From NCBI GenBank assembly GCA_963747315.1, contig CAVVEQ010000006.1:496001-560000 (forward strand): a stretch of DNA of 64,000 nucleotides, in the 5' to 3' direction. Source of the DNA: CAVVEQ01 sp963747315. Lineage in GTDB: Bacteria > Chloroflexota > Anaerolineae > Anaerolineales > Anaerolineaceae. Position numbers and translations under genes: made by a program. The notes beneath the pieces are model-generated. The model was not told the origin of the DNA. It was given only the letters and a program-made list of their open reading frames with translations, and made no database searches. Positions 46,361 to 55,076 of this stretch are shown here, piece by piece (the first letter of the stretch is position 1; each line of letters starts with the position of its first letter).

Positions 46361-47764
46361 TCATTTAATTGCCAGGGTCCTAGCTTGTACAAATGCTCGC
46401 ACCGAGCGGTCGATATCCGATTCCGTCGTCACCCACGAGCAGACGCTGATACGGATGGCAGGTTCACCCATCCAGGTGGTCCCGCCACACCAGCACTCAC
46501 CGGAACGCTGGATGTTTTCCAGGGTTCTTCGGGTCAGATCCGGCGTTTCGCAACGGACGAGCACCTGGTTGAAGACAACCTCGTTCATGATCTCGAATCT
46601 TTCCGCCTTTAGCTCGCTGGCAAAGCAGACCGCGAGCCCGCACAGGCGGTCTACCAGTTCCTCCACACCTTCCCGGCCGAGTGACTTGAGCGCTGCCCAG
46701 AGATCCACTGCCCGTGCCCGCCTCGACATCTCCGGCGTGTATTGCATCCCGTCCCGTTCCGCGGTGGAAGGGATATACGCGCCGGAGATCTGCATCGCCG
46801 AAAGGAGCGCGCCGCGCTCCCGGCAGAGCACGATCCCGCAATCATAAGGCGCGTTGAGGGTCTTGTGCGCGTCCACCGCCCAGGAATCAGCCTTTTCGAT
46901 CCCGGCTGCCAGGTGCTTTTTTACCCGCGATGCGGCTGCCCAAAGCCCGAAAGCTCCGTCCACATGCACCCAGGCTCCTGTTGCCCGGGCAAGTGCACAA
47001 ATTTCCACGATCGGGTCGAAAGCGCCGCTGTTCACGTTCCCCGCCTGCGCGATCACCAGGCAGGTCCCATCCATGACCGGTATGCGGGCAGAGATCATCC
47101 TACCCTGAGCATCGCATGGCACTGTTTCCACCCGCGAGCGACCCAGACCCAGAATAGCAAGCGCTTTATAGACCGACGCATGCGCCTGCTCACTTAGGAT
47201 CACCCGAATGGCCGGAGCGGAAAAGAGGCCTTGCGAAGCCGGGTCCCAGCCCTTTCTCCGCAGGAGCTCATCCCTGGCAGCCGCCAGGGCGCAAAGCGTG
47301 GCGGTGGAACTGCCACTGACAAATCCCGCCGCGGTGCCTGCAGGCAAGCCCAGCAGTTCGACCAGCCACTTTTCGCACACCGCTTCGAGGCGCGAAGCCA
47401 CCGGTGAGGAGACGAACATGGCCGCGTTCTGGTCCCAGGAATCCGCCAGCCACCGGGCAGCCAGAGCAACCGGGAGCGTGCCCCCGTTGACAAAGCCATA
47501 ATATCTGCCGCCTGCCGAGGCGGTGGTGGCTGGAGAACCGATCTTGTGCAGAGTTTTCAGGATCTCCCTTCCACCAGTTGGCAGTTGCGGGAAGGGCTCG
47601 TCGAAGACTGCTAGGTTTTCGATCGCCTCCGCGGTAGGGTATGCCCTGCGCTCATCCAAGCTAGCCAGGTATTCCGCCGCGTATTCTCCTGCTTGTTGTA
47701 ACAGCCCACTCCGTTGTGAGCTACTAAGCTTTTCCAATTGAAAATCAGGATCGATGTGTTTCAT
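46361..47764 (-). CDS. group II PLP-dependent decarboxylase (aromatic-amino-acid type)
   Basis: The protein has 467 residues. The PLP-binding Lys lies in ADSWAVDAHKTLNAPYDCG, and WVHVDGAFGLWAA is the Asp that holds the pyridine ring. GFVSGSSTATLCALAAARDE is the phosphate loop region. The family decarboxylates aromatic amino acids, glutamate or histidine; the substrate here is uncertain. It may be cotranscribed with the YbaN-like gene, although a hairpin lies between. Confidence 0.85.
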   Translation of the reverse strand: MKHIDPDFQLEKLSSSQRSGLLQQAGEYAAEYLASLDERRAYPTAEAIENLAVFDEPFPQLPTGGREILKTLHKIGSPATTASAGGRYYGFVNGGTLPVALAARWLADSWDQNAAMFVSSPVASRLEAVCEKWLVELLGLPAGTAAGFVSGSSTATLCALAAARDELLRRKGWDPASQGLFSAPAIRVILSEQAHASVYKALAILGLGRSRVETVPCDAQGRMISARIPVMDGTCLVIAQAGNVNSGAFDPIVEICALARATGAWVHVDGAFGLWAAASRVKKHLAAGIEKADSWAVDAHKTLNAPYDCGIVLCRERGALLSAMQISGAYIPSTAERDGMQYTPEMSRRARAVDLWAALKSLGREGVEELVDRLCGLAVCFASELKAERFEIMNEVVFNQVLVRCETPDLTRRTLENIQRSGECWCGGTTWMGEPAIRISVCSWVTTESDIDRSVRAFVQARTLAIK

Positions 47765-47787
47765 TTTCGACTGCCTATTTAAGAATA

Positions 47788-47813
47788 ATCAACCCCGGGA
47801 ATTCGGGGTTGAT
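47788..47813 (-). terminator. perfect ten-base hairpin between the YbaN-like and decarboxylase genes
   Basis: ATCAACCCCG and CGGGGTTGAT pair perfectly with a six-base loop. The minus-strand tail is TTATTCTTAAATA, only moderately T-rich, so it may be a weak terminator of the YbaN-like gene or a leader hairpin for the decarboxylase. Confidence 0.4.
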
Positions 47814-47867
47814 CCGACTGCACAATCATAACATGCAGCCAGTATAAAAGCAGAATACCACCAATTT

Positions 47868-48299
47868 TTACGGTTCTTCACAATCGGTCAGCGCGACCAC
47901 CGGGGGAGCACCGGAATCAGCGGTCTTCCTGCGAAGAAGGTGGATGGTGACCCCGATGGCAACCCCAACCAGGGCTGCCCTCAACCACCAGGACGAGACG
48001 AAAAAGATAACGGAGATACTGATCATCAGCCAGAGCATGGTGATCGCGAGCACTTTTGTCCTGCGGGGGATCCCCCGTCCAGCCTGGAAATTCTGGATAT
48101 ATTGACCAAACAACCTGTTGGTAACCAGCCAGGTGTGGAACCTCTCCGAGCTGCGCGCAAAACAGTAAGCAGCCAGGAGCAGGAAAGGCGTGGTGGGCAG
48201 CACCGGCAGGATAATCCCAACCAATCCAAGCAGGATGCACAGGATCCCACAAGCAATGAGAAGGTTACGATTCAGGGATTTCAAATCAAAATGCTCCAA
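47868..48299 (-). CDS. YbaN family (DUF454) membrane protein
   Basis: The protein has 143 residues and three or four helices. The defining stretch is LGLVGIILPVLPTTPFLLLAAYCFARSSERF, followed by NRLFGQYIQNFQAGRGIPRRTK. YbaN proteins are of unknown function; some are linked to metal or haem uptake loci. No clear start was found: TTG at 48299 is the longest option and the next TTG is a few codons later. Confidence 0.85.
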   Translation of the reverse strand: MEHFDLKSLNRNLLIACGILCILLGLVGIILPVLPTTPFLLLAAYCFARSSERFHTWLVTNRLFGQYIQNFQAGRGIPRRTKVLAITMLWLMISISVIFFVSSWWLRAALVGVAIGVTIHLLRRKTADSGAPPVVALTDCEEP

Positions 48300-48368
48300 G
48301 GATTGGAATTATACCCAAATCCCTGTTGATTCTCCTGCTTTGTGGTGAAACTGGTTGTAATGTGGTTA

Positions 48369-49205
48369 TTATTTCACATGCCCATCCAGCCAGGCGCGGA
48401 TATCGGCGCCCACCTGTTCGTGCTGGATATCGTTGTGCGGTTCGTGCAGCCCTTCGGGGTAGATATGGATGGTCTTATCCTTCGACCAGATATCTGCATG
48501 CATTCGCCGGGCGCCTTCCACCGAAACCACCGGGTCGCACTCCCCGTGCAGAAAGAGAAGCGGCAGCTCGATCCGCTTGAAGTTCTCCTTAAGCCACTCG
48601 ATCTTATCAAGGAATTCTGTTCCCCAGCGCGCCGAACGATTCCAGTGAACCAGAGGATCATTATTATAAGCCGCTGCTACCTGCGGATCTCGGGATAGAA
48701 AACTCCCATCCAGTTTCACTTTCAGGGAAAAGGTCGGCCAAAATCCCGACATGAACCTTGCCAGGGCAACCAGGTGGGCAGGAGCTGAATTCTTCGTTTC
48801 GATGGCAGTGCCGGAAAGGATCGCGCCGGCATATCCATCGGGATAATGCAGCAGATAATCCGGCATCACCAGCGAACCCATGCTGTGCCCGTAGAGGAAA
48901 AGCGGCAACCCGGGGGCAAGCTTGGCAACCTCTGCCAGGTAGATACGCATATCTTCGCGGTATTCCTCCCAGGCCATGATGTGCCCGCGCTGGCCTTCCG
49001 ATTGTCCGTGCCCGCGCTGGTCGAAGCCTGTGACGATGTACCCGGCGGGCACCAGTGCTTCCGCCAGGTTCTGGTACCTGCCCGTGTGTTCTCCCACCCC
49101 GTGCACAATGGCAACGACTCCCCTGGCGGGTTTATCCGGCAGCCAGGTTCGGTAATAGAGTTTTATTCCGCCAACGCCCTGCACACTCCCGCTGTTTTCC
49201 TTCAT
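48369..49205 (-). CDS. monoacylglycerol-lipase-like alpha/beta hydrolase
   Basis: The protein has 278 residues. The family features are HGVGEHTGRYQNLAEALV, FDQRGHGQSEGQRGH and the nucleophile elbow GHSMGSLVM. The Asp is in HGECDPVVSVEG and the His in EGLHEPHND. Such lysophospholipase/monoglyceride lipases hydrolyse acyl glycerols at the membrane. It is a single gene, and the lipoprotein gene after it is divergent. Confidence 0.9.
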   Translation of the reverse strand: MKENSGSVQGVGGIKLYYRTWLPDKPARGVVAIVHGVGEHTGRYQNLAEALVPAGYIVTGFDQRGHGQSEGQRGHIMAWEEYREDMRIYLAEVAKLAPGLPLFLYGHSMGSLVMPDYLLHYPDGYAGAILSGTAIETKNSAPAHLVALARFMSGFWPTFSLKVKLDGSFLSRDPQVAAAYNNDPLVHWNRSARWGTEFLDKIEWLKENFKRIELPLLFLHGECDPVVSVEGARRMHADIWSKDKTIHIYPEGLHEPHNDIQHEQVGADIRAWLDGHVK

Positions 49206-49376
49206 CGTTGGTTCTCCTATGATGGTTTGATGTTTCTACAATTTCCGCCCTCACCGGGGGTTATTACAATCTAATTATACTTAGGAATGGTTTTTATCAA
49301 AACCCGGCTGGAGTCCGGGAACCAAACCAATCCTTTTAGCGTCTTATGAACAGGAAAGAGTCACCGGGAGCCTGCC

Positions 49377-50176
49377 ATGAGAAATCTGATTTTGATCCCC
49401 CTTTTAATGACCCTGATATTCACCTCTGCCTGTACCTCCAGGTTGATCGATCCCGCCCCGGTGGAACCTCCCACGGTAATCCCATTGCTTCCGGATTCTC
49501 CCGTGTCAAACCAGCCCGGTGGATCAGTTGCATCCCCCTATCCAGAAACGCCATTGGATGAAAACCTCATCAAAGGCCCCGTGTACCTGGATTCTGCGGA
49601 CTTGCTCATCCTCGAATCCTTTCCGCCGCAATACCGCCTGTTATTAAAAGGCAGCCTTCCCGATCCTTGCCATAAATTGGAAGTGGTGGTTCCCGTGCCG
49701 GATGCGCGGGGAGTTATTGCTGTGCAGGTATTCAGCCTTGCCGATCCGAATACAATTTGCATCCAGGTTCTGGAACCCTTCGAGGAAACGGTCAGCCTCG
49801 ATGGATTCCCTCCAGGCGCATACACGGTGAATGTAAATGGAGAAGTGGTCGGTCAGATCGAGGTGGTCGCTCTCCTGGACGGCTACTCCATGAAAGGTTA
49901 TGAGCTTTATGCCTGGCAATCGGAGGGGAGGTGGTTGTTCTCGCTGCTTCCTGGCACCAACCGTACGAAAACTGTTGTGGAGGTTACCGATCCAAACTTG
50001 GTAATAAAGGGATGGAGTCTTGGGAAACAGCTCTCAACCCTTCCGAAGGCGAGTTTGTCACTTTGCTGTCCCTTCCCGTTGTGGTGAAATCGCCAATTCC
50101 CCCGCAGGAATTGCTGGATGAAATCCGCGCTTTCTGCGAATCGCGCAGATTGGTATGTGTGCATCCAACCCCATGA
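49377..50176 (+). CDS. lipoprotein, unknown function, frameshifted near the end
   Basis: The protein would have about 266 residues. The signal peptide ends in FTSAC. A Pro/Ser-rich spacer follows, then two beta-rich halves (for example QYRLLLKGSLPDPCHKLEV, then KTVVEVTDPNLVIKG). A frame change near 50020 lets the last 50 residues continue as EGEFVTLLSLPVVVKSPIPP; without it the protein ends in an unrelated tail. Its function is unknown. Confidence 0.6.
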
Positions 50177-50214
50177 AAATTGGGGGGTAATTTTCAATTA
50201 ACGTCGACGATCTG

Positions 50215-51033
50215 CTAGACGAATAACAGCAGGCTGACCGCCATCACCAGCATCCCGGCGATCAATCCACCAATGGCGATGTGGTGTTGGCCGTATTCCT
50301 CGGCGGTGGGCAGGAGTTCATCCAGCGATATATAGACCATGATGCCCGCCACAGCGGCAAAGATCACCCCGAAGGTAGCCGGGTTGACCACCTGGCGCAG
50401 TAAAAGGAAGCCGATGAGCGCTCCGATGGGTTCCGCCAGGCCTGAAAGGAAGGAGAGGGTGAACGCCTTTATGCGGCTTCCCGTGGCGTAGAACACCGGA
50501 GCGGATACCGCCACGCCTTCCGGGATATTGTGGATGGCGATCGCCACGGCGATGCTGATGCCAAGCTGTGGGTTTGCCAGGGCTGCCATGAAAGTTGCCA
50601 GTCCTTCGGGGAAGTTGTGGATCGCGATGGCCAGGGCGGAAAAAACACCCATGCGGATCAGCCTGCCCTTCTTCGCCTCTGCCTTTTCACCTTCTTCCAC
50701 CATTTCGTGGGCATATTTCAACTCATGCGGATTTTCCGCCGAGGGTACCAGCCTGTCGATCAGTGCGATCACCGCGATGCCGATGAAGAACGCGACAACC
50801 GTGAGAACATAACCTTGCTTAGCCCCGAATCCTTCAACCAGGGACATTCTCGCCTTCGAAAGTATCTCCACAAAAGACACGTAGATCATCACGCCGGCTG
50901 AAAAACCCAGCGCTCCGGCCAGGAATTTCGGGTTGAATTTACGGGACATGAACCCGAAAAGGCTGCCGATGCCGGTGCAAAGACCGGCAAACAGGGTAAG
51001 TAAAAATGCGAAAAGGACTGGGGATTGTTCCAT
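50215..51033 (-). CDS. zupT: ZIP family metal transporter (ZupT-like)
   Basis: The protein has 272 residues and eight helices. The metal-binding motifs on helices four and five are intact: AIHNFPEGLATF and AIHNIPEGVAV. The central loop has EMVEEGEKAEAKKGR in place of a His-rich stretch. ZupT imports Zn2+ and other divalent metals. The start is likely the ATG at 51033. It is transcribed away from the lipoprotein gene and toward it, so it ends convergent with it. Confidence 0.88.
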   Translation of the reverse strand: MEQSPVLFAFLLTLFAGLCTGIGSLFGFMSRKFNPKFLAGALGFSAGVMIYVSFVEILSKARMSLVEGFGAKQGYVLTVVAFFIGIAVIALIDRLVPSAENPHELKYAHEMVEEGEKAEAKKGRLIRMGVFSALAIAIHNFPEGLATFMAALANPQLGISIAVAIAIHNIPEGVAVSAPVFYATGSRIKAFTLSFLSGLAEPIGALIGFLLLRQVVNPATFGVIFAAVAGIMVYISLDELLPTAEEYGQHHIAIGGLIAGMLVMAVSLLLFV

Positions 51034-51103
51034 ATTCTTGCTTCTCCGAGTATCTATTCTATCAGGTTGTCACTTCCTGCCGGTAAGTTGATGATCCGGT
51101 AAG

Positions 51104-52069
51104 CTACGGATATAAACCGCGGATCTGGTCTGCGTAATCGATAATGCTCAAACGCAGTGCCACCGGTTCCAGCACTTCCAAGGCGCTTCCGAACCCAAGC
51201 AGACGGGAGCGCGCAACTTCAAAGCTTTCAAAGGTGAGCTGCATCACTCTCCAACCCTCCCGCCTTTGATCCGGTGGGGTTGGAATCATATCCACAATTT
51301 CTCCCGCAAGGATCCTCTGCAAACGGTCTGCGAGTCCCGGTGCGACCAAAACAGAAACCTCAAAGTGCGGGCGATCATTCTCGTATTCCTCACACCATTG
51401 CCTCCAGAATCCAACCAGATCGAAATCCAGCTCTCTATTGAAGGATTGCGGCAGGATCTCAGCTTCGATTATCTGTGAAACTCGCCTTGCACGAAGCTTG
51501 CCTTCATATCTATATACCAGATACCAGACACTTGCCTTGGCAACCAGCCCGAAAGGAGCAACTACCATTTCGATGGGAGTATCAAACATTCCCCTGTGGA
51601 TGGTGCGCAGCATTTTATCCTGCCAAATAGCCTGTTGCAGCGTGTCCAGCTGCGGGGTGTGTTCTTCCGATTGAAACCACCAGGCTGCGTCCAGGTGGAT
51701 GCGCTGGCGGCTGCGTGTTTGCTGCTCACGCGCCGCTGAGGAGATGGAGGCAGAGAGTTTGAGCAACGCTGTCTTCAATTCTGCGCCGACCCCCAGGCGA
51801 ATCAGTGGTTCGGGGATTTCAAGCATCGATAGCGCGCTGGCTTCCTCCGGCCGAAGTCCGGTGAGATCGGTACGATAATTCTCTACAAGCGCGATGCCCC
51901 CTCCGGGTCCGCGCTCGGTGTAAACCGGGATGCCTGCCGAAGAAAGAGCGATCACGTCCCTGTATATCGTACGTTCGGTTACCTCCAGTTCAGAAGCCAG
52001 TTCTGCTGCGGTGAGGGTCCCCCGGGTCTGCAACAGCATCAACATCGCCAGCAATCGGTCTGCACGCAT
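51104..52069 (-). CDS. YafY-like HTH/WYL-domain transcriptional regulator
   Basis: The protein has 321 residues. The N-terminal DeoR-like winged helix reads LLQTRGTLTAAELASELEVTERTIYRDV. The WYL domain lies in the middle (VVAPFGLVAKASVWYLVYRYEGK), and a C-terminal dimer/extension follows. WYL domains bind ligands, often nucleotides or nucleic acids, and control metabolism or defence genes. It is divergent from a GyrI-like gene, sharing an intergenic region with two palindromes, so it probably regulates that gene and itself. Confidence 0.85.
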   Translation of the reverse strand: MRADRLLAMLMLLQTRGTLTAAELASELEVTERTIYRDVIALSSAGIPVYTERGPGGGIALVENYRTDLTGLRPEEASALSMLEIPEPLIRLGVGAELKTALLKLSASISSAAREQQTRSRQRIHLDAAWWFQSEEHTPQLDTLQQAIWQDKMLRTIHRGMFDTPIEMVVAPFGLVAKASVWYLVYRYEGKLRARRVSQIIEAEILPQSFNRELDFDLVGFWRQWCEEYENDRPHFEVSVLVAPGLADRLQRILAGEIVDMIPTPPDQRREGWRVMQLTFESFEVARSRLLGFGSALEVLEPVALRLSIIDYADQIRGLYP

Positions 52070-52103
52070 GGAATGTACCTGATTGGAGATTCTAACATAT
52101 TAC

Positions 52104-52132
52104 CTGACAATAGCTGTCAAGTATTCTTTATA
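52104..52132 (+). promoter_or_regulatory. promoter with palindromic operator between the WYL and GyrI-like genes
   Basis: CTGACA (52104-52109) and TTTATA (52127-52132) are spaced by 17 bases and point to the GyrI-like gene. The inverted repeat TGACA/TGTCA (52105-52119) covers the -35, and its other arm is part of a TTGACA toward the WYL gene. One operator could therefore control both genes. Confidence 0.5.
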
Positions 52133-52140
52133 AAATATGA

Positions 52141-52158
52141 TTATTCTTCGAAGAATAA
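52141..52158. repeat. perfect 18-base palindrome in the GyrI-like gene leader
   Basis: TTATTCTTC followed by GAAGAATAA forms a perfect 18-base palindrome just downstream of the -10 and 24 bases before the GyrI-like ATG. It may be a second regulator-binding site. Confidence 0.4.
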
Positions 52159-52181
52159 ATCTGAAATAATAAGGAGACGTT

Positions 52182-52649
52182 ATGAACGAGATTGAGATCC
52201 GTCTGGAAACGCTTCCCCCCATGCGCGTTATCAGCGCATATGGATTCGGTTCCTCACCGGAAAGTGCGGCTGGGGAAAAAATGACCGCTTTTTTACGGTC
52301 AAAGGGACTCCTGGAGGGTTACGGGACCATAATCCCGCATTACGGTTTCAACAACCCTTCGCCCTCGTCCGGCAGCCCGAACTACGGTTACGAGATCTGG
52401 GCGGCAGTGCCCCCCGAAGTTCAGCCGGAAGACGACCTGAAGGTTGTGTTGTTCGAAGGTGGGTTATATGCTGTCACCCGTTTTGAAAACCTGGAAAACA
52501 TCGGCAGGGTGTGGGGTGAACTGGTGCAGTGGCGCGAGCGCAGCCCCTATCAGGAAGCCTGTCACCAGTGGCTTGAGCGTCTCCACAACCCGTTGGAGCC
52601 GGATGTCAGCAGGTACGTCTTTGACCTGTATTTACCCATCAAAGGCTAG
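52182..52649 (+). CDS. GyrI-like effector-binding domain protein
   Basis: The protein has 155 residues. The sequence opens EIRLETLPPMRVISAYGFGSS, then PNYGYEIWAAVPPEVQPE and VSRYVFDLYLPIK at the end, the usual two-module layout of GyrI/AraC effector-binding domains. Such stand-alone proteins bind small molecules, and some hydrolyse certain compounds. AAGGAG precedes ATG at 52182. The adjacent WYL regulator is its likely controller. Confidence 0.8.
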   Translation: MNEIEIRLETLPPMRVISAYGFGSSPESAAGEKMTAFLRSKGLLEGYGTIIPHYGFNNPSPSSGSPNYGYEIWAAVPPEVQPEDDLKVVLFEGGLYAVTRFENLENIGRVWGELVQWRERSPYQEACHQWLERLHNPLEPDVSRYVFDLYLPIKG

Positions 52650-52657
52650 AGAATCTC

Positions 52658-52681
52658 GCCGCGCGGATCGCGCGGCATTTT
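52658..52681 (+). terminator. strong intrinsic terminator after the GyrI-like gene
   Basis: GCCGCGCG and CGCGCGGC form a perfect eight-base stem with a GAT loop, followed by ATTTTT. It ends transcription nine bases after the stop. Confidence 0.85.
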
Positions 52682-52695
52682 TCTGGAAGGATTAC

Positions 52696-52838
52696 AGGAA
52701 TTCGCCTCAAGCCACAATCACCGCCTGCCCTCCAACGAACACATCGATCCCGCTGGCGTGTTTTTACGCCCGCAGGTGAATGAGCGATGGCTGCCCCAAC
52801 CTCGGGGAGCCTGAAGTAATTCGCTAACTCCGCACGTT
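52696..52838 (-). pseudogene. remnant of a PhzF gene 3' end
   Basis: About 95 bases match the 3' end of the intact PhzF gene at 55077-55952. A run of 31 bases is identical (52735-52765 to 55120-55150), with several mismatches around it. From about 52791 the similarity jumps to a later part of the gene (codons near the EDPATGSANG region), so a deletion removed the middle. It is a decayed duplicate on the same strand. Confidence 0.7.
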
Positions 52839-52960
52839 AAGATCTCCGCCGCAGTCGTGTCCTTCCCTCGCAGATTCCGGGATGTTCTTGACCTTGCATT
52901 GGTCGATTAAGCGGGAATGCCTACCTATTTCCACATTCCTGTGTTGCAGCTCTTGAAAAA

Positions 52961-53086
52961 ATGATGAGCGGGACATTATGGAAGGATAACCGGGTGTATA
53001 CCCTCCCTCCGGAGGATCGTGGTTTCATTACAAGATCCGAAAATCTTACTCCGATTTTATGCGAACAGCTTTGGGCGCAAAATTAA
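52961..53086 (+). other. 41-codon open frame, possible gene fragment
   Basis: The frame reads MMSGTLWKDNRVYTLPPEDR and continues to LCEQLWAQN before TAA. Its composition is protein-like, and the preceding codons stay open (AALEK), so it may be the end of a lost gene next to the PhzF remnant. I could not identify the family, and no ribosome site precedes it. The rest of 52650-53207 holds only the remnant and a terminator. Confidence 0.3.
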
Positions 53087-53207
53087 ACGTCCCGGGAAGA
53101 GATCATCGAATATTTATTCTTCATAGATTAGTTAAATTCGGGTATGTTTATCTTCGAGTTCCCGCGAAGACGTGCCTTATAATCGGTTTTATGTTCTCGG
53201 GTAAAAG

Positions 53208-55070
53208 ATGAATGCCTTTTCATTAAATCGCGCGCTCAAACCAATCATTATTGTTGCTGTCGTTCTGCTTGTATTTGGATTGATCCTTTCCATTAATATC
53301 CCGAATTCTTTGACCGTGTTATTTACCAGGGATTCAGCGCTGCTCTTTTTTGCAGGGTGGATCACATTTTCACTAATTTTCCGTTTGCGTGGATGGAAAG
53401 GCTGGCTGCTGGGATTATCGGTTGTGGTGATTTTTTTTGCTCTTATGCTTTCCTTTAAATGGACATCTGGTTTTTCGAACAATAGGATTATCGCTGGATT
53501 GATCCCTTATAAGGACCAATTTTTTTATTATCACGGTGCTCGGGAGGTGCTGTCCGGCAATCTGATCCCGAACCACTTTTTGCAGGCCACTTGGCGGCCG
53601 CTTTTTCCGGCGTTCTTTTCCAATCTGCTCTTCGTAACCGGCGCAAACCTGAAATGGTCCCTGGCATTGCTAACTCTGTTCTCCGCCACGGCATGCTATA
53701 TCTCCGCTCGGGAGGTACGCCACGTGGGCGGCAACTGGGGGGCAGGGTTATACCTGATATTGCTGACGCTTTACGTGAATTATTACATTGGGATGACAGC
53801 CTCTGAGCTGGCTGCCGCCGCAATTTCCTGCCTGGCATTCGCATTGCTATTATCAACAACGCGCAGGAAAAGTATCCGATCGTTGCTCGCCGGATTAATA
53901 TTGCTCATGATATCGTTATGTATGCGCGCCAGCGCGTTTTTCATTTTCCCCTTTCTCGCGCTGTGGAGCGGATGGGTGTTTCGAGGAACCAAACGCTACT
54001 CATTTAAGATCCTCGCAGTCACAACCCTTGTAATTGCGATCTCTTTCCTTCTCTTAAATACTCTCAGTCAGAAAATCCTGGTGGAACCCGGTTCGCACGC
54101 CCAGGGTAATTTCGCCTATGCGATTTATGGACAAGCCATGGGCGGGACAGGATATTACCGGGCTATCACGGATATTGGATATGATCCCAACCTTGTATAT
54201 AAGAAAACATTGGAAGTGATCTTTAAAAATCCCCTAAGCCTGGGGATCGGAACATTCAAAGCGTATCGAGATTTTCTCTCCCCTGGGTACCAGATCCTCA
54301 TCCCAATAGACCCCTGGAGAAAAACGGAATGGTTGGGCATGCTCCCATGGGTGTTCATCCTCTTTCTTTATATTTGGGGACTTATTAAGGCAATTCGAAC
54401 CTGGCAGCAACCAGTTTCTTCCTTCCTCCTCGCCACCACGCTCGGGATTTTTCTTTCAGTTCCGTTTCTACCGCCCATTGATGGTGGGGCGCGATTCTAC
54501 GCGAACATCGCCCCCTTCCTGCTTGTTCTGCCTGCCTTTGGATTGGGGGGTATCATTTTCCGCAAGAGACATGAACCGGTGGATGATGATATCGGTTTAA
54601 GCCGCAGCCTGGTTTGGGTCACCGGTATCATTTTGGCGCTTGTGGTCCTCACACCGCTCGTTTTCAAGCTTTTCCGTGAGGTTCCACCCCTGGTGATCCC
54701 TGATTGCCCTATCGAGCAGGCGCCTTTTCAGGTTCGCATTGGCACAGATTCTTACGTGGATTTCGCCGCGGGGGAGAACCTTAATTCGGGAATCGTCCCC
54801 GACGTCAGCCTTGAAGATTTTAAGCTGAATGGGTTTGAACCCAGGGACGATTATTACCAATTCCTGATTTCAAAGGTTGAAGCTGCGGGAACACCCATGC
54901 GGTTATTTACGGCCAAGGATGAAATAAAAGGACACCTTTCCTTTTATTTCGGGGATGTCCGCTTGTTCGAACATATCGATCCAAACATCCTTATTAATGG
55001 TTGTTCTTTGACCGCTCGCACCGATTTTCAGACGATAAATATTATCCAGAGCATAAATCCTGTGGAATAA
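53208..55070 (+). CDS. GT-C-like polytopic membrane protein
   Basis: The protein has 620 residues and about 12 helices in the first 480. The first large loop contains LIPYKDQFFYYHGAREVLSG, with acidic residues in the position used by GT-C glycosyltransferases. The last 130 residues are an extracytoplasmic domain (PDCPIEQAPFQVRIGTDSYV). No GT number can be given. It lies between the PhzF remnant and the intact PhzF gene, which it converges on. Confidence 0.55.
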   Translation: MNAFSLNRALKPIIIVAVVLLVFGLILSINIPNSLTVLFTRDSALLFFAGWITFSLIFRLRGWKGWLLGLSVVVIFFALMLSFKWTSGFSNNRIIAGLIPYKDQFFYYHGAREVLSGNLIPNHFLQATWRPLFPAFFSNLLFVTGANLKWSLALLTLFSATACYISAREVRHVGGNWGAGLYLILLTLYVNYYIGMTASELAAAAISCLAFALLLSTTRRKSIRSLLAGLILLMISLCMRASAFFIFPFLALWSGWVFRGTKRYSFKILAVTTLVIAISFLLLNTLSQKILVEPGSHAQGNFAYAIYGQAMGGTGYYRAITDIGYDPNLVYKKTLEVIFKNPLSLGIGTFKAYRDFLSPGYQILIPIDPWRKTEWLGMLPWVFILFLYIWGLIKAIRTWQQPVSSFLLATTLGIFLSVPFLPPIDGGARFYANIAPFLLVLPAFGLGGIIFRKRHEPVDDDIGLSRSLVWVTGIILALVVLTPLVFKLFREVPPLVIPDCPIEQAPFQVRIGTDSYVDFAAGENLNSGIVPDVSLEDFKLNGFEPRDDYYQFLISKVEAAGTPMRLFTAKDEIKGHLSFYFGDVRLFEHIDPNILINGCSLTARTDFQTINIIQSINPVE

Positions 55071-55076
55071 TAACCG

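Noticed and set aside
45376..46368. 330-codon plus-strand frame antisense to the tocopherol-cyclase-like gene
   Set aside because: No recognisable protein features; the minus-strand gene carries clear family motifs.
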